64,000 nt of DNA from Paenibacillus paridis (GCF_006345825.1 NZ_VCIX01000092.1:1612001-1676000); one strand, 5' to 3'. Shown: positions 35,993 to 45,230, numbered from the stretch's first letter. A program made the numbers and translations. The notes: generated by a model not told the origin, from the letters alone.

Positions 35993-36031
35993 GGCAGCAC
36001 AAAGACGTGCAGCCAGTGGCAATGAAGCCGC
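35993..36031 (+). promoter_or_regulatory. ANTAR-type two-hexaloop antiterminator in the nitrate transporter leader
   Basis: Hairpin 1 (35993-36014): GGCAGCAC/GTGCAGCC with one A-A mismatch and loop AAAGAC. Hairpin 2 (36016-36031): GTGGC/GCCGC with loop AATGAA. Both loops have A1 and G4. One base separates the hairpins. The 3' arm of hairpin 2 (36027-36031) is part of the terminator's 5' arm, so binding of an ANTAR protein would hold the terminator open. Confidence 0.8.
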
Positions 36032-36068
36032 ATTTCGTTCCTTGAAAAGGGATGAATTGCGGCTTTTT
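36025..36068 (+). terminator. Leader terminator (attenuator) before the nitrate transporter
   Basis: AAGCCGCATTTCGTTCC pairs with GGGATGAATTGCGGCTT with one T-T mismatch and G-T wobbles, loop TTGAAAA, then TTTTT. It ends 33 bases before the start codon. Confidence 0.85.
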
Positions 36069-36101
36069 AGGTTGATTACAAGAGATAAGGGAGAGATTGG
36101 G

Positions 36102-37343
36102 ATGGAGAGAAAAGGATTTTGGCAGAGCGGTCACAAGCCCACATTGTTCAGCGCATTTTTGTATTTTGACATGAGTTTTATGATTTGGGTATTAATTGGT
36201 CCTCTAAGCGTGATCATTGCGGCAGATTATCCGATGGACCCTGTGCAAAAAGCGAATCTGGTCGCCCTTCCTATTTTAGGAGGTTCTATTTTGAGGTTGG
36301 TATTAGGCTTTATGACGGATTATATCGGGCCCAAACGGACCGCCCAATTCGGAATGCTCTTTACGCTTATTCCTCTGATTATGGGCTGGAAGTTTGTTGA
36401 TTCCTTAGACCAGCTGTATGTCGTTGCTCTATTGCTTGGCGTCGCTGGCGCATCGTTCGCCGCCGCTTTGCCCTTGGCGAGCCAGTGGTACTCCAAGGAG
36501 CATCAAGGTCTAGCTATGGGCATCGCTGGAGCCGGAAATAGCGGGACGGTAATTTCCACGTTGTTCGCTAACCGTCTTGCCCAACATTACGGCAGCTGGG
36601 AGCTTGTCTTCGGACTAGCTATTATTCCGATCGTCCTCGTATTTATTATATTCACTATTTTTGCGAAAAACAGTCCGAACCGCCCTGCTCCGAAGAAGCT
36701 GTCGCAATACGCACAGGTGTTGAAGCAAGGCGACGCATGGGTATTTTGCGCCTTTTATTGCGTGACCTTCGGAGGGTTCGTGGGACTCTCTAATTATTTA
36801 ACGATTTTCTTCAACACGCAATATGGGCTTTCCCCCGTGAGAGCGGCAGATTTCACAACCTTCTGCGTCATCGCGGGCAGCTTCTTCAGACCGGTTGGCG
36901 GCTACTTGTCCGATCGGATCGGCGGCGCCAAAATGCTGACGATTTTGTATGCTGGAGCGGGACTTATGCTTGCTGCTGTAGCTTCCATGCCCGCCTTGCC
37001 TGTCGTAATTACGATGTTGTTCATTGGCATGATGTGTCTAGGAGCTGGGAACGGTTCGGTATTTCAATTGGTGCCGCAGCGTTTCGGCAGCGAACTTGGA
37101 TTAATGACAGGCATCATAGGAGCTGCCGGTGGCCTAGGCGGATATGCGCTCCCGCTTATCCTCGGCAAGCTTTATCAATCAAGCGGTTCTTACACGCCAG
37201 GATTTCTGATTTTAAGCTTGGTCACGCTCGCCTCCCTTATACTTCTTACCGTCATGCAAATGAAGTGGAAGCAAAAGTGGATGGCCAAAGGCGGCAAAGC
37301 AAGAATAGACCATATCTCCGACGCATCCCAAGTTAACGCTTAG
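36102..37343 (+). CDS. nasA: Nitrate/nitrite transporter, NarK/NasA family (MFS)
   Basis: 413 residues from ATG at 36102 after AAGGGAGAGATTGG; the longer open frame from 35925 would run through the attenuator hairpins and is rejected. Twelve membrane segments. The nitrate signatures are GIAGAGNSGTVISTLFANRL (second NNP-type motif) and LGAGNGSVFQLVPQRF with GIIGAAGGLGGY (glycine-rich helix 11). Imports nitrate for NasBC encoded divergently. The symbol nasA is chosen by context; narK is the alternative name. Confidence 0.9.
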   Translation: MERKGFWQSGHKPTLFSAFLYFDMSFMIWVLIGPLSVIIAADYPMDPVQKANLVALPILGGSILRLVLGFMTDYIGPKRTAQFGMLFTLIPLIMGWKFVDSLDQLYVVALLLGVAGASFAAALPLASQWYSKEHQGLAMGIAGAGNSGTVISTLFANRLAQHYGSWELVFGLAIIPIVLVFIIFTIFAKNSPNRPAPKKLSQYAQVLKQGDAWVFCAFYCVTFGGFVGLSNYLTIFFNTQYGLSPVRAADFTTFCVIAGSFFRPVGGYLSDRIGGAKMLTILYAGAGLMLAAVASMPALPVVITMLFIGMMCLGAGNGSVFQLVPQRFGSELGLMTGIIGAAGGLGGYALPLILGKLYQSSGSYTPGFLILSLVTLASLILLTVMQMKWKQKWMAKGGKARIDHISDASQVNA

Positions 37344-37367
37344 CTACTCGCACTAAGCTCAAGTAAG

Positions 37368-37408
37368 TCCCTCTAGACTGGGTAATGATCAGTCTAGGGG
37401 GATTTTTT
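37368..37408 (+). terminator. Terminator of the nitrate transporter gene
   Basis: TCCCTCTAGACTG pairs with CAGTCTAGGGGGA, then six T residues. Confidence 0.85.
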
Positions 37409-37413
37409 CCTGG

Positions 37414-39675
37414 TTATTGGACAGGAGCGAGTACGAAAGCTTCAAGATTTTCTTTCTGGTGTTTGTCCACCCCAAGGAAAAAAGCCGTATAATAAATGCC
37501 GTCTTGCTTCCACATATAATACGTTTGAGTTTTGAACTTCAACGGATTGTTATTCGAATGGATAGGCTCCCAATAGATATGATCCTTATCTGCATATGCC
37601 GATATTTCGATACCGTTTATTTCCCATATGTGTAAGAACGACAACTTGCTCGCATCCACACTAGGCGCTTTGCTCTGATAAAACTCAATCGTGTCATTTA
37701 TTTCATAAATGGAAGAATTGTATGGAACGCGATAAGTATTCTTCAAGGCGTCTTTGTCCGGTCTAATGTAGTACCCGGTGTTCTGATCGTCAGCCTGCTG
37801 CATAACCGAATCGGATAGTTTAAGGCCAAAGTCTGAGAGGGCAAACGGGAATTTAACAGGAAAGCCAAGAAGATGTTTGGCTTCCTGCAAATCCGTCTCA
37901 TCATATAAAGGGAATGAATTGCCCTCACCCTTATAATCGACATATTGAACTTGTTCAGGCAATGAAAATGACTGAACGACTTTCATGAGCTCTTCTTGGG
38001 TCAGATCAGCGCTAAAATAATTGATCGCATACGTTAAACCATTTTCCTGCCACACAAAACTTTTGGCCGTTGCTGGTTTTTGCTTGTACCTGGGCATTTT
38101 ACCCGTGTACAAAACACCTTTAACATCGCCTACGATCAGGTCTTCCTGCTTGTAGGAAAGCACGCGACCCGGCTCTTGTGTATTTTGAAAATGAGAAGAA
38201 GAAGCGCCCCATAACAAATTATGCTCCAGTAAGGTGCCCTTTCCTTTAGAAGCGTACACCACGATATTCTGCTCGTCTGTATGGCCAAAGTTCGATACGA
38301 AAGTGATCGTTACGAATTCAATCAAGTCTGCTTTATGCGCACTGCTGAAATTTTCATTCAATTCCACATCTTGCAGGTGATAACCTTCGGGCAGATAGTC
38401 AGGTACTTTAAAGTCAAACTTTGAGAAAGCGAGCGCCCGGTTCAGATTATTAAACCATTTGAACGAGGGTATGAGCCTGTCGATTTGAAAAGAGGAAACC
38501 GTATTTTCCGGCTTGGAATACGCTGCCTGGGAGGCATTCGATTCGACATTCGCGTTGGTCAGCACAACTGCGCCTAAGACTAGAATCAATAAAATAGCGA
38601 CCGCAGACAGCCGGTACGAACCTTGTTTAAACTTCGTAATCATGGTAATTCTCCGTTTCGTCTCATTCTTGTTGTTGAAGAAATAGGAAAGATAAAACCG
38701 TGAAGATGAACTCCGCGAAAATAAACGCGACAGCATAAGAAGTGTCAAGCCGTACGACGAAGATTCCCGCTCTCCCAGCGCCTCAAGCACAACCGCATCA
38801 CAGGCTATTTCCCGATCGGAGGCCATTTTTTGCCGCGCTAGCCAAACCAAAGGATTAAACCAATGTAGCCATACCGCTATCGTCCATAAGGAATTGAACC
38901 ATAAATCTTTGCGTTTATAATGTGCCAGCTCGTGTAGAAGAACATGTCTCAATTGCCGGGAATCTGCGATGACAACCATATCTTCCGGCAAATAAATTTT
39001 TGGCTTTAACATTCCGTAGATCCATGGGCTGTGAAAACCGCTAATCTCATAAACCGGAATGTTACGTTTAATACCCAGTTGTTCACTGCACGCTTTAAGA
39101 ACAGAAAGTACCTCTACATGGTTGATCCGGCGGGCGAATCGGAGTTGTTTTCTGAATCTTAGTGTTACAACCAGGTAATAAATACCGAAGAATACTAATC
39201 CTCCAAGCCATATCCATAAGCCGATTTTAAGTATATTGGACCTACCTCGATTTTCCTCGCTGCTTTGAGTGAGAGGATTTGCGGTTGCCAAATCAGAATC
39301 CTCAAGCCGAGATGCCGATAAATCGGAAGGCAGAGTTTCTTCTGCTCGTTGTTGTATGGCTGCCTTCGTTTCGCCGCCGGATTTGAAAGTGTCCTCGCTT
39401 TGCTTCACGGAGCCGGAATTGTCAACAGGATGGCTTTGATCGGTTGTCCATTTATCTGCTATTGCGTGCGGAACCAGATTAAACAAACTGATAGAACTCG
39501 AAGGAACAACAGGTACAAGCAGTTTTATTAATACAAGAAACCACAGGACATGAATGAATCTAGGTGTAAGCCGCAGATAAAACAACTTCCGAATGGCAAC
39601 TAGCAACAAGATGATTGCCGCCGACGCTAACGATGCATTCAAAATAAGGGAGAACATCGTCTTCATGAATATCAT
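37414..39675 (-). CDS. BlaR1-like M56 family membrane metallopeptidase
   Basis: 753 residues. The N-terminal half has membrane segments at about 8-25, 35-55 and 148-168. The zinc protease motif HVLLHELAHYKRKD (HExxH, near 245) is followed by SDREIACDAVVLEAL (third ligand Glu). After a further membrane segment near 355-375 lies a long outside domain of about 380 residues. That domain lacks the penicillin-binding S-x-x-K sensor of true BlaR1, so the signal is probably not a beta-lactam. The ATG overlaps the stop of blaI (ATGA), coupling translation. Inference: senses an envelope signal and cleaves the BlaI-type repressor. Confidence 0.85.
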   Translation of the reverse strand: MIFMKTMFSLILNASLASAAIILLLVAIRKLFYLRLTPRFIHVLWFLVLIKLLVPVVPSSSISLFNLVPHAIADKWTTDQSHPVDNSGSVKQSEDTFKSGGETKAAIQQRAEETLPSDLSASRLEDSDLATANPLTQSSEENRGRSNILKIGLWIWLGGLVFFGIYYLVVTLRFRKQLRFARRINHVEVLSVLKACSEQLGIKRNIPVYEISGFHSPWIYGMLKPKIYLPEDMVVIADSRQLRHVLLHELAHYKRKDLWFNSLWTIAVWLHWFNPLVWLARQKMASDREIACDAVVLEALGERESSSYGLTLLMLSRLFSRSSSSRFYLSYFFNNKNETKRRITMITKFKQGSYRLSAVAILLILVLGAVVLTNANVESNASQAAYSKPENTVSSFQIDRLIPSFKWFNNLNRALAFSKFDFKVPDYLPEGYHLQDVELNENFSSAHKADLIEFVTITFVSNFGHTDEQNIVVYASKGKGTLLEHNLLWGASSSHFQNTQEPGRVLSYKQEDLIVGDVKGVLYTGKMPRYKQKPATAKSFVWQENGLTYAINYFSADLTQEELMKVVQSFSLPEQVQYVDYKGEGNSFPLYDETDLQEAKHLLGFPVKFPFALSDFGLKLSDSVMQQADDQNTGYYIRPDKDALKNTYRVPYNSSIYEINDTIEFYQSKAPSVDASKLSFLHIWEINGIEISAYADKDHIYWEPIHSNNNPLKFKTQTYYMWKQDGIYYTAFFLGVDKHQKENLEAFVLAPVQ

Positions 39676-40049
39676 GAGTTCTTCTTCTTTTCCAGTAGTT
39701 GTTGAAGCTCCTCGATATCTTTCTCAGACAGAGTCTCTTCCTCAAGAAATTTCGTACAAAGCATGCCTACAGCCCCGTTATAAACTCTGTCTAGAAAGGA
39801 TCGGTTCTCTGCTTTTAAGTATTCTTCATGTGAAACCAACGAATAATAGAGATAATTTCTGCCAGTCTTTTCGAAACGGATCGCATTCTTCTTGTGCAGG
39901 CGGTTAAGGAAGGTTTTGATCGTCTGATCCGTCCAGCTCATCTGATCCGACAACTTCGAAATGATCTCATTAGCAGACAAAGGTTCCTTCTGCCATAGAA
40001 GCTTCATTACTTGGCTTTCGGCTTCGGTTATGTTGGGAGAGTTGCTCAT
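39672..40049 (-). CDS. blaI: BlaI/MecI/CopY family repressor
   Basis: 125 residues from ATG at 40049, preceded by AAAAAGGTGAAGAAG; an upstream in-frame start at 40073 lies in the operator. The winged helix covers 1-80 (ITEAESQVMKLLWQKEPLSA, TDQTIKTFLNRLHKKNAI), with a C-terminal dimer region. Represses its own operon until cleaved by the M56 partner encoded next. A 19-bp inverted repeat sits at its promoter. Confidence 0.9.
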   Translation of the reverse strand: MSNSPNITEAESQVMKLLWQKEPLSANEIISKLSDQMSWTDQTIKTFLNRLHKKNAIRFEKTGRNYLYYSLVSHEEYLKAENRSFLDRVYNGAVGMLCTKFLEEETLSEKDIEELQQLLEKKKNS

Positions 40050-40071
40050 CTTCTTCACCTTTTTGTTATAC

Positions 40072-40123
40072 AATTCGTTTACAAGCGTAAACGTTGTTTA
40101 TAGATTACGCTTGTAAACGAATT
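40072..40123. promoter_or_regulatory. BlaI operator/promoter: perfect 19-bp inverted repeat
   Basis: AATTCGTTTACAAGCGTAA (40072-40090) and TTACGCTTGTAAACGAATT (40105-40123) are exact complements with a 14-base gap. The left copy is also part of a smaller dyad, CGTTTAC-AAGC-GTAAACG. TTTACA/TGTAAA cores resemble BlaI/MecI half sites. The minus-strand promoter TTGACT (40130-40125), 17 bases, TAATCT (40107-40102) lies within it, so bound repressor would block the polymerase. Confidence 0.75.
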
Positions 40124-40176
40124 AAGTCAAGCGGAAACTATCACCAGCAGCGTAGTATACAGATCTTTGCTGTTCA

Positions 40177-40380
40177 TCATTGCAGGGCCAGCTCTCCTAC
40201 CCATAACAAAACAGCAGCAATGATATTAAACCATCCGATAAACCTTGATACTTTGCTTTCTTTCATTAATCCAGCTAGCTTAAAGCCCTTAACATCAATC
40301 TGCAAAATGAGAATTCCGCTCAAAAGCCATAGAAATATGGCGTAATTGAGATAACTTGTCGTATAGCCTTCGACAACCAT
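40177..40380 (-). CDS. Small two-span membrane protein, CLC_0170-like
   Basis: 67 residues with two hydrophobic helices (10-28, 46-64) around ILQIDVKGFKLAGLMKESKVSRFIGW. This resembles the small CLC_0170 family proteins that I associate with germination operons of spore formers. It lies 34 bases downstream of the GerC-type gene on the same strand, so it is probably the fourth gene of that operon. Possible role: stability or assembly of the receptor; unproven. Confidence 0.6.
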   Translation of the reverse strand: MVVEGYTTSYLNYAIFLWLLSGILILQIDVKGFKLAGLMKESKVSRFIGWFNIIAAVLLWVGELALQ

Positions 40381-40414
40381 CGGCCTACTCTCCTTCGTCT
40401 TTGGAAACGCTCTT

Positions 40415-41653
40415 CTATTTCGCTTTCATTCCAATTCGTCGCAGCTTCATGGACACTTTAATGTCAAAGGTGCTGTCCTTGTACATCTTCTGCCAGCCTT
40501 CAGCCGATTTGACATTCTTGTTCCAAAATGACGGTTTTTTACCCCGGACATATTCGCCAAAGCCGAAGATATCCGAGCCCTTTTCCTGTGTTTTCTTGAT
40601 GATATCCGTGTAAAACTTGAGGGATACCTCTTCCTGCTTCTTCTCGTATTGCTTTAAGATAGCGGGATTATTAAACTGGATATTCTCGCTCAATTTCTCT
40701 TCAATATTTAATTCAACCGATATGGTAATCGTAAAATGAGGGACATTGTCTTTGATCTGTACCTTGGTAGTCGCTTTTCGATGAGTGGTATTCGTCATGA
40801 TGGCCGTGGAAGCGTCGCCAGGCTGAATGAATACGCGGTAACCTGCAGGATTAACCCCCTTGATTCCCAAATACCCAGCAATTTCAAGCGGTTTGGTTAT
40901 GCCCACCAAATGATCACCCCGAAAGTAAGCTAAACCTTTAATTTCGATGTTTTGTTCTTTTTTCAATTCGACGTAAGGCAAAAATCCCTCTTGTCCCTTC
41001 TTGGATAAATTACTCCAGAAAATGCCGATGTAATCCTTGGGGAACTTACCCATGCGGCTTCCTTCGTCCAAGGTTGACATCAAATAAAGGGTCGGCACCC
41101 TCTCCAGCTTCGGAGTTGCATCCATAAAACGTATGGCTCTCCCCTTTGAGATCATCATCCAAGCCATTCTGCGCACTTCCGGGTTTCTGCGGAAATAATC
41201 ATTTATATTTTCGAGTCCTTTTTTGGCAACGGATTCGGATACGACTATAACGCGCAGATGACCAAAGAAAAGCCGGCTTGACACCTGCTGCTGCAAATTC
41301 ATAAAGGCATCGTCAATGCTATGACCAACCACATCGATAACCCAAACGGTTTTTTCGGCTGGCCCGTTCCCTCCCCCGCTCTCGCCGGGACCTAGAGGTA
41401 TTCTGCCCGGTAGTGCAATTTGAACAGCAACTCGTATTAGTGATTTATTTGGTGCTGGGATGGAATTATTGAGATGGGATACCTCCCCTTCTTCCTCTTG
41501 GGAATGATCTGATTTTACCGAGTCAATCGATACACCTAAGACAACGGCTCTCTCTTCGATTTCAAGCCGATCCCAGCAGCCAGTCAGCATAGGCGTAATG
41601 ATGCAAAGACAGCAGAATAGGTTAACGGTTCTGATCCACTTTTTTCTTCTCAA
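40415..41653 (-). CDS. gerC: Ger(x)C family spore germination lipoprotein
   Basis: 412 residues from TTG at 41653 after GAGAGGTAATTCGG. Signal peptide with lipobox MLTGCWD (Cys near 22), then the GerC fold: ERAVVLGVSIDS, SSRLFFGHLRVIVVSE (near 130) and KLERVPTLYLMSTLDEG. Anchored outside the inner spore membrane as the third subunit of a nutrient receptor. Overlaps the GerB-type gene by 32 bases. Confidence 0.9.
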   Translation of the reverse strand: MRRKKWIRTVNLFCCLCIITPMLTGCWDRLEIEERAVVLGVSIDSVKSDHSQEEEGEVSHLNNSIPAPNKSLIRVAVQIALPGRIPLGPGESGGGNGPAEKTVWVIDVVGHSIDDAFMNLQQQVSSRLFFGHLRVIVVSESVAKKGLENINDYFRRNPEVRRMAWMMISKGRAIRFMDATPKLERVPTLYLMSTLDEGSRMGKFPKDYIGIFWSNLSKKGQEGFLPYVELKKEQNIEIKGLAYFRGDHLVGITKPLEIAGYLGIKGVNPAGYRVFIQPGDASTAIMTNTTHRKATTKVQIKDNVPHFTITISVELNIEEKLSENIQFNNPAILKQYEKKQEEVSLKFYTDIIKKTQEKGSDIFGFGEYVRGKKPSFWNKNVKSAEGWQKMYKDSTFDIKVSMKLRRIGMKAK

Positions 41654-42740
41654 CCGAATTACCTCTCTTCTTGCGAAGGATGGAAATGAGCAATAACAAG
41701 CCGGGATAAACAATCGTAATGCAAAGGCCAATCTGGCCCACGTTAACAATAATTTCGTACATTTCTACAATGTTTTGCGGCAGCATCGCCATCGTAAACA
41801 CAAATGGCAATATAAAATACGAGAATAGCTTGTGGTCCTTTAAACGAAATAGCTTGCTAATCGAATGTATCGTTAAGAAGTAACTGGATAAAAGGGTCGT
41901 AAAAACGGCAGTTACCCATACGGCCAAAAATGCGGCATCAAGCCGCTCCAAAATGTTAGCAGGCAAGGATGTGGCTTTAGCTAATTCAAGAGTTGGCCAC
42001 AGTAATTGCTTGATTTCTTCTGCGCCAAATACGCTTACCGCTGCTGCAACAATAATGACATATAGTCCACCAGCAATCAGCATTCCACCGATACTTGCTT
42101 TCATCGCATTCTGAGGCTTATTCATCGAAGGGATTACCGCACTTAAAACAAACGTACCCTGAAACAATGCGGCTATCGTCAACGTACCTTTCATCATCCC
42201 TTTTGATTCGTTCCCCCACACTGGAAGTAAATTAATCGCCTCTGCGTTTTTGAGCGACAAGGCTACGATTAATAAGACGGGGACTAACAGTAGCGGAAAA
42301 TAAAAGGTGTGGATATAAGCAATGGTCGTAATTTCATTGCGCGTGGAAATGGCTGCAAGCAGCAGCATAACGATAACGGTTACCTCAACCGGTGTAGATC
42401 TCAGGACTGACGTGACGACAACCTCGCCGAATTCCCTTGCAGTCAAAGAGGTAAGTACCGCAAAAAAAACAATAATGAGCACACTTCCGAAGCTTGCGAG
42501 ACCTTTTCCGATAATATCTTGGCTGTATTCGATGACTGATTTGTCGGGAAACCTCATTCCTAACACCGTAATCAAAAAAAGCCCGACAAAAGCGAGCAGC
42601 ATTCCGAGAAAAGTAACTAAGGGCGCTCCGGACTCTGCCGCTTTAACTGCAAATAACGGGAGGGCAAGCACCCCTACTCCAATAATGGAACTGACCAGAA
42701 TAGCGGCTGCTTGTATGACGGTAATTTGGCGGTCCTGCAT
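41622..42740 (-). CDS. gerB: GerAB/ArcD/ProY family germination receptor B subunit
   Basis: 372 residues, about ten membrane segments. N-terminus ITVIQAAAILVSSIIGVGVLALP, typical of the amino-acid-permease-like GerAB family, which binds the germinant in the inner spore membrane. Six bases follow the GerA-type gene. Confidence 0.9.
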   Translation of the reverse strand: MQDRQITVIQAAAILVSSIIGVGVLALPLFAVKAAESGAPLVTFLGMLLAFVGLFLITVLGMRFPDKSVIEYSQDIIGKGLASFGSVLIIVFFAVLTSLTAREFGEVVVTSVLRSTPVEVTVIVMLLLAAISTRNEITTIAYIHTFYFPLLLVPVLLIVALSLKNAEAINLLPVWGNESKGMMKGTLTIAALFQGTFVLSAVIPSMNKPQNAMKASIGGMLIAGGLYVIIVAAAVSVFGAEEIKQLLWPTLELAKATSLPANILERLDAAFLAVWVTAVFTTLLSSYFLTIHSISKLFRLKDHKLFSYFILPFVFTMAMLPQNIVEMYEIIVNVGQIGLCITIVYPGLLLLISILRKKRGNSVEKKKVDQNR

Positions 42741-42746
42741 GACTGG

Positions 42747-44372
42747 TCATCCCTCCTGTTGATTGATATCGTTTTTCGGATCAAGTGCATTTGAGGCCTG
42801 ATCGGTGCTATTGTCTAATTCATTTGCCGCCATCTTCGAAGCGTCCATAGGCTGCAGGAAGGAAGGACGCTTGTTCATCGCCCATAACGGTCCACGTATG
42901 ATTAAATCCTTTACCCCTTGAAATTCTGTTGGGACAAGCGGACTAAGGTAAGGAACGCCAAACGACTTTAACGACAGGAGATGATTGGCGATGAGGATTA
43001 GCCCGATCATGACCCCATACAAACCGAAGGTTCCGGCCAGGATAATGAGCGGGAATCGGAGCAGACGCAAAGCAAGAGCCGCATTGTATGCGGGTGTCGC
43101 AAAGGAGCCGATTGTCGTCAAAGCAATGATAACGATCGTGATTGGGCTTGCAAATCCTGCGGAAACCGCTGCTTGACCGATAACCAGAACCCCTACGATG
43201 GAAAGGGCTCCGCCAACCTGTTGTGGCAGCCGGATCGTCGCCTCGCGCAACACTTCCATGGAGATTTCAATGATCAGCACTTCAATAATTGCCGGAAATG
43301 GAACTCCCGCGCGCCCGCCTGCAACTGCAACCGCAAATTCCGTAGGAATGAGCTCGGGGTTGAAGGAGATGATGGATACGTAAATCGACGGGAAAATTAA
43401 CGAGAACATCAAAGCAATTAATCTGGCCAGCCGGATAGAGCTCATCAGAAGATAACGCTCGGTATAGTCTTCTACCGTCTGATAAAACTGGCTGAACACC
43501 GTTGGAACGACAAGTGCCAGCGGAGAACCGTCTACGAGGATCGACACGCGTCCCTCCAGTAAATTCGCAACGACCTTATCCGGCCTTTCCGTATACTGCA
43601 CTTGAGGAAAAGGGGAATAATGATTGTCTTCTATAAACTGCTCGAGATAACCTGAGTCCAGCACACCGTCAATGTCGATTTTGGAGAGCCTGCGGTTGAC
43701 CTCCTTCACCAGCTTCGGATTCGTAATGCCATCCATATAACATATGGCTACCTTGGATTTTGTCCGACGTCCAATTCCCATCGTTTCGACTCGCAAATCC
43801 GGTGACTGAAGGCGATATCTTATTAATGAGATATTGGTACCTAAAGGTTCAATGAAGCCTTCACGCGGACCCCGAATAACCTGTTCCGTTGCCGGTTGAT
43901 CAATCGCACGCTTGTCGATATTTCTCGTCCCTAGCAGAAATGCCTTATCCAACCCGTCTACAACGACTACCGTTTCACCTCTTAAAATACTCTCAATCAA
44001 AGTTGTAAGCTCAGACTCTAGTTCGCTTTCTCCGTGATACAAGGTATCATTTTGCAATACATCGATTAATTGACCTATTTCGATGGAGCAGCCAATCAGA
44101 TGGTTCGGAACATACATTAACGGCTTGACAATATCGACATTAATCGTGCTCTGATTAACCATGTTCGAGAAATAAATGATGACTGCCGGATGCTGGCCAA
44201 AAACATGAAAGCGCCGTATCGTTAAATCTTCATTGACACCTAAAATATTTTGTATAAAAGAAATGGTTTGTTCCATTTGTGTACTGATCTGTTCGCCCTT
44301 ATGACGTTCAAGGACGCTGCTAGGGCCGACCGCTATCGCTTTTGTTTTTGACTTCTTTTTGTTTATAGGCAT
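42747..44372 (-). CDS. gerA: GerA family spore germination protein, A subunit
   Basis: 541 residues from ATG at 44372 behind GGGAAGTGATGAA; an earlier GTG at 44393 is less likely. A large N-terminal soluble domain (DGLDKAFLLGTRNIDKRAI, RGPREGFIEPLGTNISLIR) is followed by four or five membrane segments from about 290 (VSFNPELIPTEF type loop, GRAGVPFPAIIEVLIIEI) and a C-terminal tail ending in an acidic, Asn-rich stretch. Forms the ion channel part of the germinant receptor. First gene of the gerABC operon, expected to be made in the forespore. Confidence 0.92.
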   Translation of the reverse strand: MPINKKKSKTKAIAVGPSSVLERHKGEQISTQMEQTISFIQNILGVNEDLTIRRFHVFGQHPAVIIYFSNMVNQSTINVDIVKPLMYVPNHLIGCSIEIGQLIDVLQNDTLYHGESELESELTTLIESILRGETVVVVDGLDKAFLLGTRNIDKRAIDQPATEQVIRGPREGFIEPLGTNISLIRYRLQSPDLRVETMGIGRRTKSKVAICYMDGITNPKLVKEVNRRLSKIDIDGVLDSGYLEQFIEDNHYSPFPQVQYTERPDKVVANLLEGRVSILVDGSPLALVVPTVFSQFYQTVEDYTERYLLMSSIRLARLIALMFSLIFPSIYVSIISFNPELIPTEFAVAVAGGRAGVPFPAIIEVLIIEISMEVLREATIRLPQQVGGALSIVGVLVIGQAAVSAGFASPITIVIIALTTIGSFATPAYNAALALRLLRFPLIILAGTFGLYGVMIGLILIANHLLSLKSFGVPYLSPLVPTEFQGVKDLIIRGPLWAMNKRPSFLQPMDASKMAANELDNSTDQASNALDPKNDINQQEG

Positions 44373-44495
44373 TTCATCACTTCCCGTCGACACGAAATGG
44401 CGCTTCTAATCGAATTTTGGAAATATTGCTCACTTTTTAGCTTTTACATGTCGAGGGTAATTTAATCATTGATGAATATTCCGTAACATGGATAA

Positions 44496-44536
44496 CAAAA
44501 AAAGCCTTGAAAAACCCTTGGTGGGTCTTTCAAGGC
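44496..44536 (-). terminator. Terminator of rpiA
   Basis: Minus strand GCCTTGAAAGACCC pairs with GGGTTTTTCAAGGC, then a run of T residues. Confidence 0.85.
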
Positions 44537-44558
44537 AATCGCTAAGCAGCAATGCTGC

Positions 44559-45230
44559 TTATGATAGAGAAAGCTCACGGACGGAGCCATCCATGTAGCC
44601 GACAATGACATGTGTAGCCATTTCGACAAAGAGGCCATTGTCTACTACTCCCGTAATGAGGTTTAAGGCTTGGTTAAGCTCATTTGGATTTGCTATTTGA
44701 CCAAAGCGGCAATCAGCAATATAGTTACCGTTATCCGTTTTGTAGACGTGGTCGCCAGTTTTTCTTAATACGGGTTCTGCACCGAGCTTTTGGAGCTTTT
44801 TGATCGTCATTTCGTAACCAAACGGAATGATTTCTACCGGTAAAGGAAAAGCCCCCAATTGTTCGACGATTTTACTCTCATCTACAATTATGATTAGCTC
44901 CTTACTTGCTGAAGCTACTATCTTCTCGCGTAATAGCGCCCCACCGCCGCCTTTTGTTAAATTCCAGTGGGAATCGACTTCATCTGCCCCATCTATGGTC
45001 ACGTCGATGGTATCGATATCTGCAAAGGACAACAAAGGAATACCACACTCCTGCGCTAACTCCTCCGAGGCGGCTGATGTTGCGATCGCATGAATGTTAA
45101 GGCCTTCCTTCACTCGTTGACCGATTTTTTGAATGGCCCAATAAGCGGTTGAGCCGGTTCCCAATCCGACAATCATGCCATCCTTCACATATTCCACGGC
45201 TCTCTCTGCGGCTATTCTTTTTGACTCCAT
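44559..45230 (-). CDS. rpiA: Ribose-5-phosphate isomerase A
   Basis: 223 residues, the normal length. GLGTGSTAYWAIQKIG (20-35) binds phosphate, TIDGADEVD contains the catalytic Asp pair near 85, and LTKGGGGALLREKIVA contains the catalytic Lys/Glu. Interconverts ribose 5-phosphate and ribulose 5-phosphate in the pentose phosphate pathway. Encoded alone. Confidence 0.95.
   Translation of the reverse strand: MESKRIAAERAVEYVKDGMIVGLGTGSTAYWAIQKIGQRVKEGLNIHAIATSAASEELAQECGIPLLSFADIDTIDVTIDGADEVDSHWNLTKGGGGALLREKIVASASKELIIIVDESKIVEQLGAFPLPVEIIPFGYEMTIKKLQKLGAEPVLRKTGDHVYKTDNGNYIADCRFGQIANPNELNQALNLITGVVDNGLFVEMATHVIVGYMDGSVRELSLS

Noticed and set aside
35925..36101. 59 extra N-terminal codons on the nitrate transporter
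   Set aside because: They would start at the -35 element, upstream of the predicted transcript start, and run through the antiterminator and terminator hairpins. ATG at 36102 has a good ribosome binding site.
44373..44495. Sigma-G promoter for gerABC
   Set aside because: Expected from biology, but no pair of TGAATA-like and CATACTA-like boxes with the right spacing could be found.
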